NCBI GenBank assembly: GCA_030690365.1
Contig: JAUYGX010000125.1
Coordinates: 1-64,000, forward strand
DNA: 64,000 nucleotides
DNA from: Bacteroidales bacterium
Lineage (GTDB): Bacteria > Bacteroidota > Bacteroidia > Bacteroidales > F082
Direction of reading: 5' to 3'
This document shows, one piece after another, positions 7,714 to 16,431 of this stretch. Position 1 is the stretch's first letter. The number at the start of each line of letters is the position of its first letter. Below the pieces are notes generated by a model, which saw nothing but the letters and a program-made list of their open reading frames with translations, was not told the origin of the DNA and ran no database searches. Made by a program: the position numbers and the translations under genes.

Positions 7714-9483
7714 TTAGTTGATGGTGATTTCTTCTGAAGGATAGTGGTAGTTCTTATGTTTGACTTTTTTAAATACTGCTATGAGAATGGACAGCATGGT
7801 AACACGTCCGATAAACATGATTAAAACAATAATCACCTTGCCGGCAGAACTTAAACTGGCCGTAATACCCATGCTTAAACCAACCGTTCCGAAGGCAGAA
7901 AAGCATTCAAATGCAATGGGTAACAGACTCTTCTGACTATCAAAGTAAGTGATGCCCATAATACCAAATCCAATCACTATAAAGGATAGTAGAATAGTAG
8001 CAGAAGCGCGCTTGGCAGAAATGTCGGCAATCTCACGCCGATATACTTCTATCCTGCTTTTGCCTTTGGCCAGACTGAGAATGTTTAAAATGGCAATGGC
8101 AAATGTACTGGTTTTAATACCGCCTCCCGTGGAGCCGGGAGAGGCCCCCACCCACATCAGGAAAATAATCATGATAAGGGTTGGAAAATGTAATGCACCA
8201 ATATCTACGTTGTTAAAACCGGCTGTTCTGGGCGTGGCTGCACTAAAAAATGCTGTAATAACCTTGCCAATTCCATGATGCTCTTCAAGCGTATTGTGGT
8301 ATTCGCCAAAATAAAAGAAGAGGGTACCAATGATGGTAAGTGCCAATGTGGTGGTGAGTGTGATACGGCTATTGATATTTAACACCCAGGGAATGTTTTT
8401 TCTTTCTCCGACTGCTGGTTTAAACAATCGGTTGACAATGAAATACTTCAAATATTTCAATAGATTGAATACAATGGGGAAGCCCAGGCCTCCAAGAATG
8501 ACCAGGATGATGACTACCATCTGCAATGAATAATTAAACCTGAATGTTTGTTCAAACAGACTGTTTTGAAGGGTTGAAAAACCAGCATTGCAAAAGGCAG
8601 AAACAGCATGAAAAACAGAGAAAAAACCACGATCAAAAACAGAGACTATCAGATTCTTGTCAATGCTTGCAAATAGGAATGCTGCTCCAACCAACTCGAT
8701 GCCAAAAGTGGTCAGGACGATTCTTTTTAGGGTAACAAATACATCTCCTAATTTTTTCAAATTCGTCATATCGCCTAATACCAGGTGATTTTCATAGCTG
8801 GATACTCCTTTAAAGAAGTAACTGAAATAACTGGCAAACGTGAGTATGCCGATACCTCCCAGTTGAATAAGCACAAGAATGATAATTTGTCCGAACAAAG
8901 TAAAATAGGTTCCTGTGTCTACTACAATCAAACCGGTTACACAAACGGCACTCGTTGAGGTAAAAAGGGCATCAATAAACGTAATACCAGAATAGGTTGC
9001 CTTGGGAAGTGATAACAATATTGTCCCAACAAAAATGATCCCCAGAAAGCTGCTGATAAACAGTTGGGCAGGATTCATGCTGGCACGTTTGTATCCGATG
9101 GAAAGGTCTGAAAATTCCCTGATAAAAATCAATAAAACAGCCAGGCGAATCCAAATGTCGTTCTGCAAATTTGATAAGTAATTTGACTTCTCCGGCGACA
9201 CGAAGTGCGCAATTACCACCAGGCCAATAAAAACAGCACTGGCAACATCAAAAACCAGTACCTTTATTTTGACCTTAGAAGTTTTATATATAAAACTGAT
9301 CACCAACGACAACAGTCCTGTTGCTAATACTAAAAACAAGAAATTGTTAATTAGCCGCTGACCCAGGTTCGACTGGTCAAAACCGAAATCGACGATCACA
9401 AAAATTACCCCTAGCAGACTAATAACAAATGCTGTTTTATAAACATATTTGATCGAAAGTTTATTTTTGAATTTTTCTGTCAA
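7714..9483 (-). CDS. KtrB/TrkH-type potassium transporter membrane subunit
   Basis: An inner membrane protein of 589 residues. Four pore segments with the selectivity-filter glycines are visible: TSTSAVCVTGL, SAFCNAGFS, TPRTAGFN and FSAFGTVGLSMG. About 130 residues of additional hydrophobic helices precede the first pore unit, which is longer than Bacillus KtrB (about 445 residues) and common in Bacteroidota homologues. The only plausible start is TTG at 9483 (MTEKFKNKL), because a stop codon lies ten codons further upstream and no ATG occurs before the first membrane segments. It is the first gene of a two-gene operon with the RCK subunit. Confidence 0.85.
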   Translation of the reverse strand: MTEKFKNKLSIKYVYKTAFVISLLGVIFVIVDFGFDQSNLGQRLINNFLFLVLATGLLSLVISFIYKTSKVKIKVLVFDVASAVFIGLVVIAHFVSPEKSNYLSNLQNDIWIRLAVLLIFIREFSDLSIGYKRASMNPAQLFISSFLGIIFVGTILLSLPKATYSGITFIDALFTSTSAVCVTGLIVVDTGTYFTLFGQIIILVLIQLGGIGILTFASYFSYFFKGVSSYENHLVLGDMTNLKKLGDVFVTLKRIVLTTFGIELVGAAFLFASIDKNLIVSVFDRGFFSVFHAVSAFCNAGFSTLQNSLFEQTFRFNYSLQMVVIILVILGGLGFPIVFNLLKYLKYFIVNRLFKPAVGERKNIPWVLNINSRITLTTTLALTIIGTLFFYFGEYHNTLEEHHGIGKVITAFFSAATPRTAGFNNVDIGALHFPTLIMIIFLMWVGASPGSTGGGIKTSTFAIAILNILSLAKGKSRIEVYRREIADISAKRASATILLSFIVIGFGIMGITYFDSQKSLLPIAFECFSAFGTVGLSMGITASLSSAGKVIIVLIMFIGRVTMLSILIAVFKKVKHKNYHYPSEEITIN

Positions 9484-9503
9484 AATAAATGTATCAATTA
9501 ATA

Positions 9504-9681
9504 AATGGTCCTACTGTTTTTTAATGGGTAAATAAAGTGGTTTGAACCTACAGAAAGCGGAACCCTGAAAGCCTTCGGGGTCCAACTTCCCCCGATGGCT
9601 ATGGGGGCCTAGCTTCCTGCATGATACAATGATGTACTTCAAGCCATTTGAATTAACCATTTAATTTGTGGTAGAACCAAA
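9504..9681. mobile_element. MITE-like inverted-repeat structure with inner hairpins
   Basis: Imperfect arms of about 43 bases, 9504-9546 and 9638-9681, are inverted copies of each other; their best-conserved parts are TTTGAA / TTCAAG at the inner ends and TGGTCCTAC / GTAGAACCA at the outer ends. The interior carries a GC-rich imperfect hairpin at 9559-9583 (GGAACCC...GGGGTCC) and a short CCCCC...GGGGG hairpin at about 9590-9607. No coding capacity is present. The structure resembles a non-autonomous element. The identity between arms is modest, so it could be an old insertion or chance AT-rich similarity outside the GC-rich core. Confidence 0.4.
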
Positions 9682-9710
9682 AATATAATAGACAAACATA
9701 CTTAATTAGC

Positions 9711-9983
9711 TTGATTTATTCACGTGATTTTAAAACCGGCGAATATTTTTTCGACTTCAATTCCGGAATGCATGGACTTACCAGAACCTCTGTTGAAATA
9801 CCCATGCCAGCCGAAATTTCAGGCTTGCCCATGTCGTTATGGAATGTGGCCCTTGAAATACATACGGCCCGCATATATCAACCGCTGATAGGTGACTTTT
9901 ATATATTAATAGTTCCGCTCATGGGGCTGGTCATGATGTTTATCCTGGTTTCAGGATTTGTGGTTTGGTACAAGCGGCATTGA
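9711..9983 (+). pseudogene. C-terminal remnant of a PepSY-associated membrane protein
   Basis: The 90-residue frame can only start at TTG (9711); a stop lies 13 codons upstream. It reads like the very end of a PepSY-TM protein: a short extracytoplasmic piece, the helix motif ALEIHTARIYQPLIG, and one strong membrane segment (ILIVPLMGLVMMFILVSGFVVW) ending in YKRH. Full members have several hundred residues and usually three or more membrane helices, so about three quarters of the gene is missing. Inverted-repeat structures lie on both sides (9504-9681 and 9997-10169), which suggests that element insertion and deletion removed the rest. It is probably not functional. Confidence 0.55.
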
Positions 9984-9996
9984 ATGGCTTTTGTTT

Positions 9997-10169
9997 TGAG
10001 AAACTATCTGAATTCTTCCCGTAGGGAAAGCATATGGGTAGAAAAGAGAATTTTAGTGCCGTTGTATCGTCCGCTTGAGGCTGACGAAATAAATGAAACA
10101 AGATAATCCTTCTTCTACCCATATTCGACTCCTAACGGAGTCATAAAACAAAATTTAGATAGTTTTTGA
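9997..10169. repeat. Nested inverted-repeat element downstream of the PepSY remnant
   Basis: Two nested pairs of inverted repeats share one centre. The outer pair is 9997-10009 (TGAGAAACTATCT) with 10157-10169 (AGATAGTTTTTGA). The inner pair is 10032-10043 (ATATGGGTAGAA) with 10113-10124, which match perfectly. Smaller palindromes (TTCCCGTAGGGAA near 10016-10028, CTCCTAACGGAG near 10129-10140) sit just outside the inner pair. There is no reading frame of note. The layout is that of a small non-autonomous mobile element or a large structured RNA. Confidence 0.45.
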
Positions 10170-10203
10170 TAATATTAAACACCCATAATATACCTGCTTA
10201 CCG

Positions 10204-11532
10204 CTAATAGCGTAATGAGTCTTGGGCCATTTCTGTTATAACTTCGTGTTCATAATTGTAAAGTTTTACAAAAGTTTGAGAAGAAGCATCGGCATTTTGT
10301 GGGGTAATGACCACAAAATTCATGGTTGTATTTGGCAAATTATTGTCAATCCAGGTACCTGAATTCGCATAAATACATTTTTTTCCGTCATGGCTAATCC
10401 CCGCATTCATCCTGGGTACATGCGTATGACCAAATACAACAATTCTTTTATCTGAAGCAGGATTCGAAAAGTACTGCACATTTGCCTGATAGTCGGTGAA
10501 GGTACTTGACATCACTGAATCGATTGCATATTCAGTTTCAATGGGTACCGCTACCTGATTGTGGGCTTCCCGATCTGACCATTTCTCCTGAATCCCCTTA
10601 TAAAGATCCACATCTATAGTTCCTCCTGGCGAGGATTGAAAAGGAACAACATCGTCAACTGAAAAATTACCTGTAAATCCATTCATGTTAGTAACAATGA
10701 TTTTCTCATCAAATCTGTTTTTAATAGGGAACATAATCACTGTTGTATCCCATGTCTGCCAATATTTATACAACAATGTCTGACTTTCGTCACCCGAACT
10801 ATTTGGGGTAACAACGGGTAATGTATCTCCGGCTGCCGGGAAATGTTGTTTTACGAAGAGTGCAGCTATTCTTGTAAAAAAATAACCGGGAGGCAAAATG
10901 GTACCCGGGGCAATATCCTGATTTGAATACGGATCGGGCGCACAGAAAAAATTGTAGCGGTGGCTGTGCTCAATAGCTATCAGAGGACAGTAAGCCGGGG
11001 AATAAGTACCTAAGCCCAACACATTGTCCCGTGCCTGATTTACCCCTGGAAGGATATATTCAATACTTGCTTCAGAAATTGCTATATCATGATTTCCAGG
11101 CAGATAAGTAACTAATGTTTTTCCCTCCTGAATAATGCTGTTAATTGCATCAAACACCTCTTTGTTGGTCGTTGCGAGGCGTTGTACAAAATCAGCCTGA
11201 TCCTTTCCCTGGTATGTATCTACGTCAGCTGGCACAAACCATTCATCAACCAGATCTCCGGCAATAACAAGTTCCTTAACATTTTTAGAGGCCTGTACCT
11301 GTTTAAGCATTTTTATAAGCGTTCCCCGATTATCAACACATTCTGAATAAGAAGTATCAGCACCCATGTGCATATCGCTGATTATTACTATCATATTTCT
11401 TTCATTACCCCCATTCGAAAATGGGTCTGTTCCTGCAGGAGGATTATTTTCAGTTTTTTTGCATGATGAGAAGGCGAAATTGGCCAATAAGAATAAGCCA
11501 ATAAAATAAATTAAAGGAAGGTTTTTTTTCAT
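10204..11532 (-). CDS. Calcineurin-like metallophosphoesterase lipoprotein
   Basis: A 442-residue predicted lipoprotein: the N-terminus has a hydrophobic segment and a lipobox ending in Cys near residue 24 (NFAFSSC). The metallophosphoesterase motifs appear in order: SDMHMG (metal-binding Asp and His), GDLVDEW, GNHD, a His-containing IEHSHRYNF, and GHTHVPRMNAG near residue 360 followed by YANSGTWID. All the metal ligands expected for a two-metal phosphoesterase are therefore present. The substrate cannot be read from sequence; related proteins include UDP-diacylglucosamine hydrolases and generic phosphodiesterases, but the lipid anchor points to a periplasmic or outer-membrane role. It stands alone between the repeat-rich stretch and a response regulator gene on the same strand, about 60 bases away. 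Confidence 0.8.
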   Translation of the reverse strand: MKKNLPLIYFIGLFLLANFAFSSCKKTENNPPAGTDPFSNGGNERNMIVIISDMHMGADTSYSECVDNRGTLIKMLKQVQASKNVKELVIAGDLVDEWFVPADVDTYQGKDQADFVQRLATTNKEVFDAINSIIQEGKTLVTYLPGNHDIAISEASIEYILPGVNQARDNVLGLGTYSPAYCPLIAIEHSHRYNFFCAPDPYSNQDIAPGTILPPGYFFTRIAALFVKQHFPAAGDTLPVVTPNSSGDESQTLLYKYWQTWDTTVIMFPIKNRFDEKIIVTNMNGFTGNFSVDDVVPFQSSPGGTIDVDLYKGIQEKWSDREAHNQVAVPIETEYAIDSVMSSTFTDYQANVQYFSNPASDKRIVVFGHTHVPRMNAGISHDGKKCIYANSGTWIDNNLPNTTMNFVVITPQNADASSQTFVKLYNYEHEVITEMAQDSLRY

Positions 11533-11593
11533 GATCTAAGATTTTTAAAGTTTAATTATTGGTCAATTGATTTGTGTTTTTATATTTAATATT

Positions 11594-11983
11594 TTATTCA
11601 TCCTGATGTAGTATATCCTTCTCATTTTTTACTAATTCTGTTAACACCGCAGGAATTTTTTCAAAATCTTCACTTTTGGAAAAAAAATAATCTGCTCCGG
11701 CATGCATGGCCTGTTGTTGGTAGTAAGAATTGGAATACAAAGTGAGCAACATCAATTTCACCGTTTGATTCTCTTTTCTGATTTCCCGAATGACCTCAAC
11801 ACCTTTTAACCCGGGCATTTTATTGTCCAGTATGGCCAGATCAGGTTTTAGCTTATGCAAGGCGGCCAGGGCATCTGTTCCGTTACAGAAACTCCCAACC
11901 ACCTCCACATCCTCCCAACTAACCAGCATTTGCTGTAGTCTGTCAAGCATGAAATCTGAATCATCGGCTATTAACACTCTCAT
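11594..11983 (-). CDS. Single-domain response regulator (receiver only)
   Basis: A 129-residue protein consisting only of a receiver domain. Acidic pocket DDS at residues 7-9, phospho-acceptor Asp in LAILDNKMPG near residue 56, the switch Thr in LMLLTLYSNS and the conserved Lys in FFSKSEDF are all present. There is no output domain, so it would act by protein contact or as a phosphate relay. It lies about 250 bases downstream of the NarL-type regulator and hybrid kinase on the same strand and probably belongs to the same signalling group, although the gap suggests a separate promoter. Confidence 0.85.
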   Translation of the reverse strand: MRVLIADDSDFMLDRLQQMLVSWEDVEVVGSFCNGTDALAALHKLKPDLAILDNKMPGLKGVEVIREIRKENQTVKLMLLTLYSNSYYQQQAMHAGADYFFSKSEDFEKIPAVLTELVKNEKDILHQDE

Positions 11984-12234
11984 TTGGGGATATTTTAAAA
12001 CCCAAATATCCCACTATCATGGGGAAATACTTGTAGGATTTGGACTAAATGTTTGTAGGATAAATCTGATTTTATTGTAGGATAAATCTTACACGAAAGA
12101 TCTTCAATGGATAAAGCAGGGACGTGTTAGTCATTCATAAAGAGCCAACAGAAGAAATAAGCCTTTGAGGCAAGTGAATAATTTCAAATAAAAATAAATA
12201 AGACTGATGACTTAACTTTATCTATTTATTGAAA

Positions 12235-12861
12235 TTAAATTAATTGGTTTTCGAGACAATATCGGGTAAGTTCCGTATTCTTTTCCAATTTCATTTTTTC
12301 CATGATCCTGCTTCGGTAGGTGCTCACTGTTTTGTTGGAAATATAGAGCTCGTTTCCGATTTCTATTAAGGATTTGCCATTCGCAATCCTAATCATGATT
12401 TCAAATTCGCGTTCAGATAATTTCTCGTGTAAGGGTTGATTGCTGTCAGTATTTAATGATAAAGCCAGACAATCGGCAAGCGATTGGGAGATGTATTTAC
12501 CATTTTCTGCTATCCTTCTCACCGCCAACAGCAGTTCTTCTGCGGCAGCATCCTTGGTTAGGTAGCCCGAAGCACCATAAGTAAGGGCACGAATGGCGTA
12601 TTGTTCCTGAGGATGCATACTTAACATCAGCACATAAGTTGCCGGCCATTTTTTCTTTATGGCCTGAAGAACATCCAAACCACTTTGGTCGGGTAATGAA
12701 ATATCGAGTAGCAGCAGGTTGTATGTTGTTTTATCAAACATTTCAAGGGCTACACTCCCGTTTGCGGCTTCGTGAATAAGTCGAATATTCTCGTGTTGAG
12801 AAAGTATTTGCCTCAATCCATCGCGAACTATTTTATGATCGTCACAAATCAATACTTTCAT
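12235..12861 (-). CDS. NarL/FixJ-family response regulator
   Basis: A 208-residue transcription regulator with an N-terminal receiver domain (CDDHK acidic pocket, phospho-acceptor in LLLLDISLPDQSG near residue 54, TKDA Lys motif near residue 104) and a C-terminal LuxR-type helix-turn-helix (LSEREFEIMIRIANGKS, then ISNKTVSTYRSRIMEKM). Its ATG overlaps the stop of the upstream kinase gene by four bases (12858-12861), so the pair is translationally coupled and very likely cognate. The target genes are not evident. Confidence 0.9.
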   Translation of the reverse strand: MKVLICDDHKIVRDGLRQILSQHENIRLIHEAANGSVALEMFDKTTYNLLLLDISLPDQSGLDVLQAIKKKWPATYVLMLSMHPQEQYAIRALTYGASGYLTKDAAAEELLLAVRRIAENGKYISQSLADCLALSLNTDSNQPLHEKLSEREFEIMIRIANGKSLIEIGNELYISNKTVSTYRSRIMEKMKLEKNTELTRYCLENQLI

Positions 12862-14765
12862 AACCTATCTATTTTAACGGGAAAGGTAATCATTATTTTA
12901 CTTCCAAAGTTTTCGCCACGTTTGATCTCAAAGGTTCCACCCAAAGAGGCCGCTCTCTCTTTCATGCTCATTATCCCAAACGATTTTTTCGCATTGATTT
13001 GATCTTTGGTTATACCCACTCCATTGTCGGAGACCACAAATTGAATGAAGTCGTCTTGCTGATTGAGTAAAATTTCAATATGTGTAGCATTTGCATGTCG
13101 GGCGATGTTTGTAAGTGACTCCTGCATAATTCTAAACAAAGGAAGTGCATCGTCTTTTAAAATGGGGATCCCGTTTTCAATATCCAGAAAAACGGCCATA
13201 CCATATCGTTTTGAAAATTCTTTGGTGTACCAGTCAATGGCGGCCTCTAGTCCAAGGTCATCAATAATTTCGGGCCTTAATTGAGAGGTAATCTGCTGAA
13301 CTGTCCGTATAGTATTTCCTACCAGTATTTTAACATCTTCCAGTCTTTCTTTTGCTTTTGAATCCGAGGTATTTTGCTTAATGATTTCCAAATCAATTTT
13401 CACCGCAGTAAGCGCCTGCCCCAAGTCATCATGTAATTCTCTTGCAATGTTCAATCTTTCATTCTCTCTTGCCCGTTCAATATGTTTGGATAATTGATGC
13501 AGCTGCTCCAAAGACTTTTTGAGCTCCTCTTCGGTTCTTTTTCTTTGGGTAATATCATGTACCGTTCCAATCCATTTAGCAGGCACACCATCTGCATCGA
13601 AAGTCATTTCTGCCTGTTCGTGGATGAATCTTTGCTCTCCATTGGGATAGATAATTCGCAAGTCGATACTTAAGGGGACAAATAACTTTTTAACATCTTC
13701 AATTCTATCCATTAATATGGTATAATCATCCCGATGAACCATACTATAAAACAAATTAAGCGTTGGCTCTATCTCTCCCGGCTGAAACCCAAAGATCCGA
13801 AATGTTTCATCCGAACACTTCATCCTGTCGCTTTTGTAATCATACTCCCAACTACCAACCTGAGCTATTTGTTGTGCCTTGGTAAGAATACTTTTGCTTT
13901 CATTCAAAGCCTTTTCTGCTTGCTTACGTTCGCTTACATTGGTGCCAACACCCATGAGATATTGCTGTCCTTCACTCTCAAATATTATTGCGGTAAGCAA
14001 GAAAGGAATTAAACGACCTTCTTTTGTAATCAGGGGAGCTTCTATCGATATCTGATTCTGTGCATTAAAACTATCAATGGCTTTTATTATAAGTTCTCTG
14101 TTTTCTGACAAAAGCCAATCCAAAATAGAACGGCCATGCATTTCATCCGCCTCGTATCCAAAAATGGTTTCATGTTGTTTATTCCAGCCAACCATTTTTA
14201 GGTCTGGATAGGAATAAAGATAATAAATCCCGGGGAGACTGTCCAGCAGTGTTTTGTTGAATAATTGTTCTTTCAGATATTTTTGTTCTCTTTCCTCTAG
14301 ACGCTCTTTAGCCATAGCTAAGTTTTCAAGCGATTTGCTTAATAATTCTGCATTTCTACGGATTGTTTGTTTCTGCCTGAAAAGATCCAAAAAAACCCCT
14401 ACTTTACTCAATAATATTTGTTGTGAAAAGGGCTTAAGAAGGTAATCCACTGCTCCGGAAGAATACCCTTTGAGCTCCTCCTCTTGATCAAAATGATTTG
14501 CCGTTAAAAATATTACGGGTACTTTGTTCTCTTCTCGGTACTCATTAAGTTTTACAGCCAAGTCATACCCCGACATGATAGGCATTCGAACGTCAATAAT
14601 GGCTAATGCAAGTTCAATTCCATTTGTATTATTTAAAGCCTCCTGACCGGAAATGGCACGAATAATTTTGATATTTATTTTTTTTAATACGGAGGTCAAT
14701 AAATCCAGATTTTCTCTATTATCGTCAACAAGAAGTATGGTGGGGGAGTAATTTATAGGTGACAT
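12858..14765 (-). CDS. Hybrid sensor histidine kinase with N-terminal receiver and two PAS domains
   Basis: A soluble 635-residue kinase with no membrane segment. Order of parts: receiver domain (residues about 9-125, ILLVDDNREN, phospho-acceptor in LAIIDVRMPIMSG); a coiled-coil linker (about 130-170); PAS/PAC (about 170-285); a second PAS/PAC (about 300-415); a HisKA_3 dimerisation domain with the phospho-acceptor His in ARELHDDLGQALTAV (near residue 445); and an HATPase_c domain (ESLTNIARHANA N-box, VSDNGVG, FGIMSMKERAASLGG). HisKA_3 kinases pair with NarL-type regulators, and one is encoded immediately downstream with a 4-base overlap. The receiver at the N-terminus means the kinase is itself controlled by phosphorylation, perhaps by another kinase. 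Confidence 0.9.
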   Translation of the reverse strand: MSPINYSPTILLVDDNRENLDLLTSVLKKINIKIIRAISGQEALNNTNGIELALAIIDVRMPIMSGYDLAVKLNEYREENKVPVIFLTANHFDQEEELKGYSSGAVDYLLKPFSQQILLSKVGVFLDLFRQKQTIRRNAELLSKSLENLAMAKERLEEREQKYLKEQLFNKTLLDSLPGIYYLYSYPDLKMVGWNKQHETIFGYEADEMHGRSILDWLLSENRELIIKAIDSFNAQNQISIEAPLITKEGRLIPFLLTAIIFESEGQQYLMGVGTNVSERKQAEKALNESKSILTKAQQIAQVGSWEYDYKSDRMKCSDETFRIFGFQPGEIEPTLNLFYSMVHRDDYTILMDRIEDVKKLFVPLSIDLRIIYPNGEQRFIHEQAEMTFDADGVPAKWIGTVHDITQRKRTEEELKKSLEQLHQLSKHIERARENERLNIARELHDDLGQALTAVKIDLEIIKQNTSDSKAKERLEDVKILVGNTIRTVQQITSQLRPEIIDDLGLEAAIDWYTKEFSKRYGMAVFLDIENGIPILKDDALPLFRIMQESLTNIARHANATHIEILLNQQDDFIQFVVSDNGVGITKDQINAKKSFGIMSMKERAASLGGTFEIKRGENFGSKIMITFPVKIDRL

Positions 14766-15261
14766 TCTTAATATACAGATTAACTTTGTTGACAGACCAA
14801 AAATAGGTAATTGTTATAAATATTAAGGTTTTTTTTTGATAGTATTCGTTTTGAGCTGTCGTGTAGGTATTTTCTCCTTTTTGGTCATGCACTGGCTGAC
14901 GAGAGCGGGGATGGGATACGGATATACGGGGTAATTTTTTTACAGGACAACAGTAATTTTTTATTCAAAAGAGCGGTAATGGATTTTTTGCCAGCTTAAA
15001 GCGTTGTCTTTGTCAGATTTATCCAACAAGCCAGCACTGTTTATTTTAGCAACTTTGTGAGGAAGTTCATAATGGGTTAAAAAAAATTCGATTAACAGGT
15101 TGAGGTTGATTATTGCTTAGATTAAGTTGGGAAAAAATTATTTTCTGTTTAAAACCAACTTTTTATTTATTGGACATTCATTGCAGCCGGATTTATCCGA
15201 CTGCAAATAGGTCAAATTTATTCCTGATTTCCCCCGGTAAAACCCTATCGTGATGCTTTTT
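14766..15261. other. Intergenic stretch, about 500 bases, no gene seen
   Basis: No convincing coding frame on either strand. It must contain the promoter of the hybrid kinase gene at its left end. The right end lies just after the adaptor gene of the MacAB-like operon and holds a dispersed palindrome at 15173-15224. Confidence 0.5.
15173..15224 (-). repeat. Dispersed 52-base palindromic repeat, copy 1
   Basis: It contains the hairpin TTGCAGCCGGATTTATCCGA...CTGCAA (15181-15206). The reverse complement matches 30457-30507 almost base for base, including flanks outside the hairpin (GGAATAAAT, GACCTA, CAATG, ATGT). Two near-identical copies 15 kb apart, each just beyond the 3' end of a gene, mark it as a dispersed repeat family. 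Confidence 0.75.
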
Positions 15262-16347
15262 TTACTTAAGCTTTTTAACCTTGTCTTCCTTGTTGATACC
15301 CGAAAGCACTTCGATGTTGATACCATCGGAAAGTCCGGTTTCTACCACACGTTTTTCAAAAACCTGGGGCTGGACTTCCACTTCCACGTAAGTGGATGAA
15401 TCGTCGAACTGCAATAAGCCTTCCGAAATGGTCATCACACTGTCGGCACGCGCCAGAACAATATCGGCATTGGCGCTGTATCCGGAGCGGATAAACTGAT
15501 CGTCGCGTAATTTTACATCCGCCTTGATTTTAAATTGAACGGCTCCGTTAACTTCGGTACCTTTCGGTGAAATTTGTTCAAGCACCGCGTCGAAAGTTAC
15601 ATTTTCGAGGGCACCAATGGTGAGCAACAGCGGCATTCCTTCTTTTATTTTACCCACTTCCGATTCGTCGATATTGCCTTCGAACATCATCTCTCCCATA
15701 TCGGCGACGGTGGCAATGGTGGTCCCGGCATTAAAATTGTTCGATTCAATCACCTGGTTACCAATTTCGACAGGCACATCCAGCACCATCCCATCGATGG
15801 TGGATTTTACAAGCGTATTGGTTTGACTACTTTGTTTTTGTATTTGACCGTCCCGGATCAGTTGCAACGTTTCTTCGGCGGTTTCGAGGTCTTCGAGGGC
15901 GTTTTTATAAACCACCTCATAGGATTCGTAATCAGCCTTGGCGATCACCCCTTTTTCAAGTAATTCGAGTTGGCGGTTGTAATTCCGTTTGGCATCTTCC
16001 AGTTTTATTTTGGCTGTTTCAACGCCTGATTTTGCATTGTTTAAGCTGATCATATTGGGAATGATCCGGATTTTGGCTATCAAATCTCCTTTTTTTAATT
16101 GCTGGCCTTCAACCACATACAATTCATCAATAATGCCTGATACAACAGGTTTTATCTCGATTTCCTTTCGAGGAATTACCGATCCTGTAGCTGTGGTTTT
16201 CTTAATCACATTTGATATAACGGGGTTTGAGGTTTCGTAAACAACGGGTTTGGTTTGCGACTTTTGATACAAGAAATAAATGGTGTAGCCAAAAATGCCC
16301 AAAACAATTACGGCGGCCAGGATTTTAAAAAATGTTTTCATATACAT
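15262..16347 (-). CDS. MacA-like periplasmic adaptor (HlyD family)
   Basis: A 361-residue membrane-fusion protein that would link the inner membrane ABC exporter encoded upstream to an outer membrane channel. An N-terminal membrane anchor (residues about 5-24, ILAAVIVLGIFGYTIYF) is followed by the first half of a lipoyl/barrel-sandwich domain (IKPVVSGIIDELYVVEGQQLKKGD), a helical hairpin (about 100-165), the second lipoyl half (VKSTIDGMVLDVPVEIGNQV) and beta-barrel and membrane-proximal domains. ATG codons occur at 16347 and 16341; either fits. It is the last gene of a four-gene minus-strand cluster; the roughly 85-base gap before it holds a palindromic repeat. No TolC gene is adjacent; one is encoded at 54268-55668 with a different adaptor. 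Confidence 0.85.
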   Translation of the reverse strand: MYMKTFFKILAAVIVLGIFGYTIYFLYQKSQTKPVVYETSNPVISNVIKKTTATGSVIPRKEIEIKPVVSGIIDELYVVEGQQLKKGDLIAKIRIIPNMISLNNAKSGVETAKIKLEDAKRNYNRQLELLEKGVIAKADYESYEVVYKNALEDLETAEETLQLIRDGQIQKQSSQTNTLVKSTIDGMVLDVPVEIGNQVIESNNFNAGTTIATVADMGEMMFEGNIDESEVGKIKEGMPLLLTIGALENVTFDAVLEQISPKGTEVNGAVQFKIKADVKLRDDQFIRSGYSANADIVLARADSVMTISEGLLQFDDSSTYVEVEVQPQVFEKRVVETGLSDGINIEVLSGINKEDKVKKLK

Positions 16348-16385
16348 GCGGGATATTTATTAGATGTCATTTAAATTCAACTTTA

Positions 16386-16424
16386 ATGCCTGCCATACCT
16401 CCGGCAGGAAATCCGGCAGGCGGG
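16386..16424. repeat. Short GC-rich palindromic repeat (CTGCCGGAGG type)
   Basis: CCTGCC and GGCAGG form a hairpin at about 16389-16408, followed by a second GGCAGGCGGG piece. The same CCTCCGGCAG core appears at 63458-63467. It lies in the gap between the second permease gene and the adaptor gene, inside the operon. Confidence 0.5.
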
Positions 16425-16431
16425 TAACTTA

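Noticed and set aside
15138-15326. A 62-codon minus-strand frame across the dispersed repeat
   Set aside because: It overlaps the adaptor gene in another frame and its sequence is that of the repeat; a similar chance frame arises at the second copy.
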